Assembly: GCF_011759375.1 (NCBI RefSeq)
Contig: NZ_JAARML010000005.1
Span: 1 to 64,000 of the forward strand
Direction: 5' to 3'
DNA from: Paraflavitalea devenefica
GTDB lineage: Bacteria; Bacteroidota; Bacteroidia; Chitinophagales; Chitinophagaceae
DNA: 64,000 nucleotides
Of the stretch, positions 18,201-25,250 are shown piece after piece. Position numbers and translations under genes: made by a program. Within the stretch, counting starts at the first letter, position 1; the number at the start of each line of letters is the position of its first letter. The notes beneath the pieces are model-generated. The model did not search any database and was not told the origin of the DNA. It worked only from the letters and a program-made list of their open reading frames with translations.

Positions 18201-20165
18201 ATGAAACGATTAAGCCTTACATGCTTTATGACGCTTGCGATCACTATAATTGCCTGGTCACAGGATATCGTCAAACATGCGCAGCCTGGCTTTGATAAGG
18301 TGAGCTCTGGTATAGCCCATGGCAACATTGACACCATCAGCTATGCTTCCAAAACAGTAGGCGTCAAACGAAAGGCGCTCTTGTACACGCCTCCCGGTTT
18401 ATCAAAAAATAAAAAATACCCGGTTTTATACCTGTTGCATGGCATCGGCGGCGACCCGAACGAATGGTTATATGGCGGTAATCCGCAGGTCATATTGGAC
18501 AACCTGTATGCCGATGGTAAAATAGTGCCAATGATCGTGGTGATGCCCAATGGCAGGGCCATGAAAGATGACCGGCCAGTGGGCAACGTATTCGACAGCG
18601 TGAAAGTGCAGGCATTTGCTACTTTTGAGAAAGACCTGCTCAACGACCTGATCCCTTACATTGAAAAAACATACCCTGTTTTGAAAGACCGGGAAAGCCG
18701 GGCCATTGCCGGCTTGTCCATGGGTGGCGGACAGTCCCTGAACTTTGGCCTGGGCAACCTGGACAAATTTGCGTGGATAGGAGGTTTCTCTTCTGCTCCC
18801 AATACAAAGCGGCCCGAAGAACTGGTGCCCGATCCTGCCAGGGCCAAACAGCAACTGAAACTGCTCTTTATTTCCTGTGGCGATAGCGACCGGCTTATCA
18901 CCTTCAGCAAAAGGACCCATGATTACCTGGAAAAAAACAAGGTGCCGCATATTTACTACATCGAACCGGGAGTACACGATTTCAAAGTTTGGAAAAATGG
19001 CTTATATATGTTTTCACAACTGCTCTTCAAGCCGGTGGATGTGAACACCTTTCCAAAATACAATTACCTCGGCGAAGGGGTGGCTGCCTCCACCAACATA
19101 CCGGGATTAAAATACCCGCTGATTTTCCCCGATAACAGGGTGATGTTTCGCGTGAAGGCGCCCGATGCGCAAAAATTGCAAATTGACCTGGCGAAGAAAT
19201 ACGACATGAAAAAAGATACCGGTGGTTATTGGATAGTGATTACCGATCCTGTCGTGGAAGGCTTTCATTATTACTCCCTGCTCATTGACGGTGTTCCGGT
19301 GGTAGATCCTTCCAGCCAAACCTTTTACGGCATGGGCCGGATGGCCAGCGGCATCGATATCCCGGATACCGGCATGGAATACTACCAGGCGCAGGATGTG
19401 CCGCATGGGCAGGTACGCTCCGTTAATTATTATTCGGCCATCACCAAAGCCTGGAGAAGGGCGATGGTGTATACACCGGCCGGTTATGATGAAGAGACCG
19501 CAAAAAGATACCCGGTGCTATACCTGCAGCATGGTTCGGGGGAAGACGAAACGGGGTGGCCTACCCAGGGTAAAATGAACTTCATCCTGGATAACCTCAT
19601 AGCGGAAAAAAAGGCTACCCCCATGATCGTGGTGATGGACAGGGGATATGCCACCGATCCTGCAAGGCCTGTACCTACCAATGCGGCAGGGCAGCGGCCG
19701 GGAGGCATGACGGGTAATGTTTTCCCGGAAGTGCTGGTGAACGAGATCATACCGATGACAGATAAAAAATTCAGAACGGTCGCTGATCGTGAACACCGGG
19801 CTATGGCGGGTTTGTCGATGGGTGGGTTCCAGACCTTTCAAACTACCATGACCAACACCGATAAATTTGCGTACATCGGGGGCTTTAGTGGCGCCGCGTT
19901 CCTGCAACCCAATGCGGCTACTACGGATATGTACAACGGCGTCTGGGCCGATTCAACAGCTTTTAACCGGAAAATGAAATTGGTGTACCTGAGCATTGGT
20001 ACCACCGAGCCGGAAAGAATGTATACCGGCGTAAAGAACTTTCATGAGGCCCTGTCAAAAGCGGGTATCAGGCATATCTATTATGAATCTCCCGGCACGG
20101 CCCATGAGTGGCAGACCTGGAGAAGATCGTTGCGGCAATTTGCCGGGTTGATCTTTAAGGATTAG
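18201..20165 (+). CDS. Tandem CE1-type esterase (two esterase D-like domains)
   Basis: 654 residues with a signal peptide (about 1-20). Two alpha/beta-hydrolase esterase domains flank a CBM48/Ig-like linker domain (~285-395). Domain 1 has nucleophile S173 in GLSMGGG, an acidic residue in SCGDSD (D228/D230) and H259 in PGVHDFKVW. Domain 2 has S539 in GLSMGGF and H635 in GTAHEWQTW, but the acid position reads IGTTEPE, with Glu instead of Asp. CE1-family enzymes remove feruloyl or acetyl groups from xylans, which fits the locus. This last gene of the operon overlaps the convergent minus gene by 4 bases (TTAG). Confidence 0.85.
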   Translation: MKRLSLTCFMTLAITIIAWSQDIVKHAQPGFDKVSSGIAHGNIDTISYASKTVGVKRKALLYTPPGLSKNKKYPVLYLLHGIGGDPNEWLYGGNPQVILDNLYADGKIVPMIVVMPNGRAMKDDRPVGNVFDSVKVQAFATFEKDLLNDLIPYIEKTYPVLKDRESRAIAGLSMGGGQSLNFGLGNLDKFAWIGGFSSAPNTKRPEELVPDPARAKQQLKLLFISCGDSDRLITFSKRTHDYLEKNKVPHIYYIEPGVHDFKVWKNGLYMFSQLLFKPVDVNTFPKYNYLGEGVAASTNIPGLKYPLIFPDNRVMFRVKAPDAQKLQIDLAKKYDMKKDTGGYWIVITDPVVEGFHYYSLLIDGVPVVDPSSQTFYGMGRMASGIDIPDTGMEYYQAQDVPHGQVRSVNYYSAITKAWRRAMVYTPAGYDEETAKRYPVLYLQHGSGEDETGWPTQGKMNFILDNLIAEKKATPMIVVMDRGYATDPARPVPTNAAGQRPGGMTGNVFPEVLVNEIIPMTDKKFRTVADREHRAMAGLSMGGFQTFQTTMTNTDKFAYIGGFSGAAFLQPNAATTDMYNGVWADSTAFNRKMKLVYLSIGTTEPERMYTGVKNFHEALSKAGIRHIYYESPGTAHEWQTWRRSLRQFAGLIFKD

Positions 20166-21124
20166 TGATCGCTGACTTTTTTTAAAGACGAAGACCTGAT
20201 AACAAGTTCTGAATGAACAATGATGGTCTTCGTTTCTTCTTTGCCGGCAATACCGGTGAGCTGGTCGATCAGGCTCCTGGCTGCCTGTTGGCCCATATCA
20301 AAGCCCGGATAGCGGATCGTGGTGAGTTGCGGTTCCACCATCTTGCTAATCGTATCATCATTAAAACCAACCATGGCAATATCCTGCGGAATGCGGATAC
20401 CATGATCTTTAAAAAATTGCATACACACAGCCGCTGAAAAATCGTTGGTAACAAACACCCCATCAGGCCGCACTTGCCTATTCAACAGCTCTTTGGCGGC
20501 TGTGAGGCTGCCTTGCTTACTCAGGTCTTTGATCAGCACATATTTTTTATTATAGGGAATATTGTTTTTTGCCAGGGCATCGGCATATCCCTGGTGGCGT
20601 TGCGCATATACATTCCGTTCAAGGCTGCCCGTTACCAGGGCGATATTGCTGCATCCCTGGTTGATAAGGTGGCTGGTAGCCTGGAAGCCGCAATGATAAT
20701 TATCGATGATCACATTCGTGCTGTGGTTATTTTCCGCTACCCGGTCGAAGAAAATAACAGGGATCCCTTTTTTCCTGAACCGGTTAAAGTGTTCCAGGTT
20801 CCGGGTGTTGAAGGCGAGAGAGGCGATGAGCCCGTCCACGCTTTTGTGCAACAATTGCAGGGCATTGGCAGCCTCCTTCTCGCAATTCTCAGAGGAATGG
20901 GTGATGATAAGACTGTAACCGGCCTCGTTGGCTTGTTGTTCGATGCCTGCCAGCACAGAAGTAATAAAATGGGTATTCAGCTCATGAACGATCACGCCGA
21001 TGGTGTTTGTTTTCGCGCTCTTGGGTTGGCGGGTCAGGGCAATCCGCTGGCGGCCGAGTTCCACGGCAGTGTCCAGTATGGCGTTCATGGTCTTTTGGCT
21101 AAGCGTAAGGTCTCTTATAGGCAT
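20162..21124 (-). CDS. LacI-family effector domain protein lacking most of the DNA-binding domain
   Basis: 320 residues. From about residue 43 (TNTIGVIVHELNTHFITSVL) it is a complete LacI/GalR effector domain, including TNDFSAAVCMQF and MVGFNDDTISKMVEPQLTTI. The N-terminus (MPIRDLTLSQKTMNAILDTA) aligns only with the end of a LacI helix-turn-helix region; the first two helices and the recognition helix are missing. In-frame upstream sequence reaches a TGA two codons before the ATG, and the other two frames upstream contain no HTH text. It is either a decayed regulator or one acting as a ligand-responsive partner of the two full-length paralogs. It lies 120 bp downstream of the LacI gene at 21245. 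Confidence 0.8.
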   Translation of the reverse strand: MPIRDLTLSQKTMNAILDTAVELGRQRIALTRQPKSAKTNTIGVIVHELNTHFITSVLAGIEQQANEAGYSLIITHSSENCEKEAANALQLLHKSVDGLIASLAFNTRNLEHFNRFRKKGIPVIFFDRVAENNHSTNVIIDNYHCGFQATSHLINQGCSNIALVTGSLERNVYAQRHQGYADALAKNNIPYNKKYVLIKDLSKQGSLTAAKELLNRQVRPDGVFVTNDFSAAVCMQFFKDHGIRIPQDIAMVGFNDDTISKMVEPQLTTIRYPGFDMGQQAARSLIDQLTGIAGKEETKTIIVHSELVIRSSSLKKVSDH

Positions 21125-21244
21125 ACTTCAGGCGATCAGGTACCTAAATTTCGCAAATAATACGGTTACCGGGTCGGGGGTAAATAGTCCATTTGTCTCA
21201 ATTTCCGGGAAGCCGCACCCCGTGGCTGCCATCCAATTCTTTCA

Positions 21245-22321
21245 TCAATAAGTTTTGGAAGAGGCCCTGGTGGTTTTAGCAGGCACAGCTTTACCGGCAG
21301 CCCGCTGGGAGCTTTTCCGGATGATCAGTTTGGTTTTGATGATCAGCTTGTCCTCCTTCGTTAACGACGGTTGACCCTTGAGCCCTTTGTTAAAAAACAG
21401 GTTAGCAGCCTGCTTTCCCAGCTCTTTGCTTTTTTGATCGGTGGTGGATAGGGAAGGGGCGATCATTTCGGTGAAAAACTCGTTGGCAAACCCGGCAATG
21501 CCCAGTTGTTCAGGGACCTTTATATTCAACGCTTCCGCTGCCTGCAGGATGGCCAGCGACTGATGGTCGGCCACTGTTACAAAGGCATCGGGACGTTCCC
21601 CCGACTTCAATAATTCGGTGACCACCCTGGTCGTTTCCTCTTTGGTGAAGGCGTTTTCTACAATGTAATTATAGGGGATGGACAGCTTGGCTTCTTTGAT
21701 GCCCCTGATAAAACCTTCCTTCCGGTTCCTGAAAGTGGTGAGGTTTTCAGGCCCGCCAATAAAAGCTATCTTCCGGTATCCCTCTTTCACCAGGTGCTTC
21801 ACGATGGCATAAGCAGCTTCCTGGTTGTCGTTGATCACCTTGAAACCATCCAGGTCATCCGTAAACCGGTCAAATTGAATAACGTCAATATGGTTCTCCC
21901 TGATCGCTTCCAGGTGGGCGGCGGATTTGGTTTCAGCAGAAATGGAGATCAGGATACAATCTACATTTTGATGAATTAAAGTTTCAATGGCTTTGCATTC
22001 CTGCTGAAAGGATTCGTGTGATTGACAAATGATCAGGCTGTATTTATTTTCATAACAGGCTTCTTCGATACCCGCGATCGCCTCCGAAAAAAATCCCTGG
22101 TTGATCTGTGGAATAATGACCCCTATGGTTCTGGTAGACCCCTGCCTTAAATTGGCCGCGTGGGAATTGTGCTTGTAATTTAATTCCTTTGCTTTCTTCT
22201 TTACCTTCTCCTTAATTTTTGAGCTGACAACAGGATGGTCATTCAATGCCCTTGAAACATAAGAAGCCGACATGCCCAGCTCCTTCGCGATATCATAAAT
22301 GGTCACTCTTTTTCCACTCAT
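21245..22321 (-). CDS. LacI-family transcriptional regulator, paralog of the PUL regulator
   Basis: 358 residues. It has an intact helix-turn-helix (VTIYDIAKELGMSASYVSRA), the hinge SHAANLRQG and an effector domain very similar throughout to the regulator at 4977-6011 (shared blocks include FSEAIAGIEE, ICQSHESF, LIHQNVDCILIS and VPEQLGI). It carries a basic C-terminal extension (SSQRAAGKAVPAKTTRASSK) that the paralog lacks. The identical recognition-helix residues predict an overlapping operator set. The gene follows GH3 on the minus strand with a 57-bp gap, so co-transcription and feedback control of GH3 are likely. Confidence 0.9.
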   Translation of the reverse strand: MSGKRVTIYDIAKELGMSASYVSRALNDHPVVSSKIKEKVKKKAKELNYKHNSHAANLRQGSTRTIGVIIPQINQGFFSEAIAGIEEACYENKYSLIICQSHESFQQECKAIETLIHQNVDCILISISAETKSAAHLEAIRENHIDVIQFDRFTDDLDGFKVINDNQEAAYAIVKHLVKEGYRKIAFIGGPENLTTFRNRKEGFIRGIKEAKLSIPYNYIVENAFTKEETTRVVTELLKSGERPDAFVTVADHQSLAILQAAEALNIKVPEQLGIAGFANEFFTEMIAPSLSTTDQKSKELGKQAANLFFNKGLKGQPSLTKEDKLIIKTKLIIRKSSQRAAGKAVPAKTTRASSKTY

Positions 22322-22378
22322 GGAAGCCCTGTGTTGTTATTTAAAGAAATGCAAATTATGAAATAAATGGTTGTCAAC

Positions 22379-24982
22379 TCAGGGCAGGGTCACCACAGAT
22401 TGAACGCAGTACCTGCTTTTTACGGCAACCGGTTCCGGTTGCCTTCCCCCGATGGCAATGGTTACTTTTCCCTTTACCCGGATGGGATTCCCCTGGTTGT
22501 CAATAATGGATAGGTCTTCCGGCGTCAGGGTAAACTGGACCACTTTGCTTTCCCCTTTTTGCAGGAATATCCGTTGAAACCCTTTCAGTGACCGCACCGG
22601 GGCGTCTTTGCCGGGCGTGGATACGTACAACTGCACCACTTCTTCTCCATCCCTGTTCCCTTCATTGGTAACGGTTGCCGTGGCCGTGATCACCTTCTTT
22701 CCCGATAACCTAAGCTGCTGGTACCGGAAGATGGTATAACTAAGGCCATAGCCGAATTCGTACAATGGCTTTCCTTTGAAATACCGGTAGGTACGATTCT
22801 TCATCGAGTAATCCCCAAAAGCGGGCAGATCGCTATCGCTCCTGTAAAATGTTACGGGCAGGCGGCCTGCCGGATTGTAGTCGCCAAACAATACATCGGC
22901 GATCGCTGTGCCGGCAGATTGACCGCCGTACCAGGCATTCAGGATGGCAGGTATATTTTCTGCTTCCCAGGGTATGGCAATAGCGCTGCCGGTCATCATG
23001 GCAAAAACCACTGGTTTGCCGGTTGATTGAAGGGCTTTCAGTAAGGCTGTTTGTACGGCAGGCAACGCGATGGTGGTTCTGTCGCCGCCCAGGAACCCCG
23101 GGTAATCTACCCGCATTTCTTCTCCTTCCAGTTGCGGCGAAATGCCGCCGGCAAATACGATCACATCTGCATCCTTTACCCGGGCGGCCAGCGCCTGGAA
23201 GTCGGTCTTTGCAAAATGACCGGCTTTCAATTGTACCGAAGCTTTTCCACCGGTCTGATGATATTCAACCACCAGGCGGTAAGTGGTATTGGCGGTGGTG
23301 GATAATTTAAACGTCCTGGCGCCCCACCTGTTGCGGGTCCACGCGTTGATGACTTCCTTGCCATCTACCAGGAAGCGGTAGCCATCATCGGCATTCAGTT
23401 CAAAAGTCATCTCACCGGTTTCAGGCGCCCTGAAATCAGTTGAGTACCTGGCCGAAAAATCATACCCTTTCAGGGTATCGATAATCACCTGTCCTTCCTG
23501 CCAGTTGTTATCAAGGCCCTTTTCCATCCTGTGGGCCACAGGCGTCCCTTTCAATTCACGGTTGTTAAAATATTCCGCGTAAAAGCCTTTTGCTCCCTGC
23601 CAGGCGCATTGCGCATCAATATCCGTGTATTGCAGCAGCGTATCGTTGGTGAAATTGATGGCTTTCTCATACACTACCTGGGTCTGGCTGCCTGCTTTCT
23701 TCCTGATTCCCTGTAATAGGGTTATCGTTTCGGAAGGAATACCATTATAGTTGCCCAATACAGCAATGGCATTATCGGCATTCGGGCCTATGACGGCAAT
23801 TTTCCGGAGGTTCCTGGAGAGGGGCAGCACCTTGTTCTCATTCCTGAGCAGGACGATGGATTGCTGTGCCATCTTCAGGGCATGCGCCTTGTGTTCCGCA
23901 CGCTCCAGCACGGAAGCCGGCGTTTGCGCATATTTAACCATAGCGGGTGGATCGAACATGCCCAGGCGGAACCGGATCATGAACAGCCGTTTTACAGACT
24001 GGTTGATCTGTTGTTCGCTGATCTTTCCATCTTTCACAGCCTGTACCAGCGATTTATAAGCGTCCGTGCCACATTCAACGTCCGTTCCATGAAATACCGC
24101 ATCAGCAGAAGCGTCTGCTGCGTTCTTGTGCGTTTTGTGATTTTTGAAAAAGTCGTCGATAGCCCAGCAATCGGAAGTTACATAACCGGTAAAATTCCAT
24201 TTCTTGCGAAGTATATCGATCATCAACTGGTCGCTGCCACAGCAGGGTTGTGATTTAAAGGCATTATAGGCGCACATCACCCCGGCCACATCGGTTTTGG
24301 TAATCAGTTGCTGAAACGCCGGTAAATAAGTATTCCATAAGTCATAATCACTGGGAGAAAAATTGTCAACATGCCGCGAGGGCTCCGGTCCGCTGTGCAC
24401 AGCATAATGTTTGGCGCAGGCTGCCGCTTTTAAATAATGAGGATCGTCGCCCTGTAGGCCGTGTACAAAAGCTGTTCCCATCATGGCTGTCAAAAAAGGG
24501 TCCTCGCCATACGTTTCCTGGCCTCTTCCCCAACGGGGATCGCGGAAAATATTGATATTGGGCGTCCAGTAAGTCAATCCCACATAGCGCTGCCCCGTTT
24601 GTCCTTTTTCATTGGCCAGGTTATAAATGGCCCTGCCTTCATCGGCCGAATAGCTGGCCATGCGTTTGAGGGAAGTGCTGTCGAAAGTGGCTGCCATGGC
24701 AATGGCCTGTGGGAATACCGTTACCCGGTAAGGCGTTCTGGCTACCCCATGCAATACTTCGTTCCACCAGTCATAGGCAGGAATGCCCAGGCGCGGAATG
24801 GCGGGCGCGGCGTTCAGCATTTGCGCTACCTTTTCTTCCAGCGTCAACCGGCTTACAAGGTCGTTTACACGTTCTTCAAAAGAATGGGCGGTATTTTGGA
24901 AGGGATAGGGTGTTTGTGCGTATCCTGGAACAGCAACAAGGCTGCAGGCGGAAATAAAAATGGCAATGAACAATCGTTTCAT
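22379..24982 (-). CDS. Glycoside hydrolase family 3 with PA14 domain (beta-xylosidase/beta-glucosidase type)
   Basis: 867 residues with a signal peptide ending at YAQ23. The GH3 barrel shows YDWWNEVLHGVARTP, NINIFRDPRWGRGQETYGED (about 142-161), the KHYAVHSGPE substrate-binding text, and nucleophile D271 in GYVTSDCWAIDDF. A PA14 domain (about 455-590) is inserted in the (alpha/beta)6 sandwich, where GEEMRVDYPGF should carry the acid/base Glu. A C-terminal FN3-like domain follows (about 775-860). The WWNEVLHG and FRDPRWGRG combination is typical of the beta-xylosidase branch of GH3, supporting a xylan-type substrate; beta-glucosidase remains possible. The promoter region carries a LacI operator. 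Confidence 0.9.
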   Translation of the reverse strand: MKRLFIAIFISACSLVAVPGYAQTPYPFQNTAHSFEERVNDLVSRLTLEEKVAQMLNAAPAIPRLGIPAYDWWNEVLHGVARTPYRVTVFPQAIAMAATFDSTSLKRMASYSADEGRAIYNLANEKGQTGQRYVGLTYWTPNINIFRDPRWGRGQETYGEDPFLTAMMGTAFVHGLQGDDPHYLKAAACAKHYAVHSGPEPSRHVDNFSPSDYDLWNTYLPAFQQLITKTDVAGVMCAYNAFKSQPCCGSDQLMIDILRKKWNFTGYVTSDCWAIDDFFKNHKTHKNAADASADAVFHGTDVECGTDAYKSLVQAVKDGKISEQQINQSVKRLFMIRFRLGMFDPPAMVKYAQTPASVLERAEHKAHALKMAQQSIVLLRNENKVLPLSRNLRKIAVIGPNADNAIAVLGNYNGIPSETITLLQGIRKKAGSQTQVVYEKAINFTNDTLLQYTDIDAQCAWQGAKGFYAEYFNNRELKGTPVAHRMEKGLDNNWQEGQVIIDTLKGYDFSARYSTDFRAPETGEMTFELNADDGYRFLVDGKEVINAWTRNRWGARTFKLSTTANTTYRLVVEYHQTGGKASVQLKAGHFAKTDFQALAARVKDADVIVFAGGISPQLEGEEMRVDYPGFLGGDRTTIALPAVQTALLKALQSTGKPVVFAMMTGSAIAIPWEAENIPAILNAWYGGQSAGTAIADVLFGDYNPAGRLPVTFYRSDSDLPAFGDYSMKNRTYRYFKGKPLYEFGYGLSYTIFRYQQLRLSGKKVITATATVTNEGNRDGEEVVQLYVSTPGKDAPVRSLKGFQRIFLQKGESKVVQFTLTPEDLSIIDNQGNPIRVKGKVTIAIGGRQPEPVAVKSRYCVQSVVTLP

Positions 24983-25058
24983 GGAATTAGTTTTGGCGGC
25001 TTCGCTAAGCCGGTAACTGTGCTGTGGCTTTTAACAAACAAAGGCCACGGATCGGTTT

Positions 25059-25080
25059 TTTGAAATCGATTGCAAATATA
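25059..25080 (-). promoter_or_regulatory. LacI operator O3 and -7 box of the GH3 unit
   Basis: TTTGAAATCGATTGCAAA (25059-25076) repeats the O1 half-site and core (TTTGAAATCGATT). On the minus strand the overlapping complement of 25073-25080 reads TATATTTG, an exact TAnnTTTG -7 box, so a bound repressor would block initiation. The start codon of GH3 is about 90 bases downstream. No clear -33 TTTG is visible. Confidence 0.65.
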
Positions 25081-25250
25081 GAAAAATTGCACTTCTTTAA
25101 CCATGAATTAATGGCGGCTCACTTTGAAGGCAACACAGTAAGCTTCACCTATAAATCAATGTACGGATATTGCTCATTTTATAATCCTTTTTCACGCAGT
25201 CTCTGTACTTCAGGAAAAAGGCTTTAGATTTAGCGTTTTAAGAAGTACAT

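Noticed and set aside
6260..20165. Starch utilisation system
   Set aside because: GH97 and GH31 occur in starch loci, but there is no GH13 amylase or SusE/F-like gene. The GH31 carries a PA14 insert, and GH95, esterase, GH3 and GH35 neighbours fit a decorated hemicellulose better.
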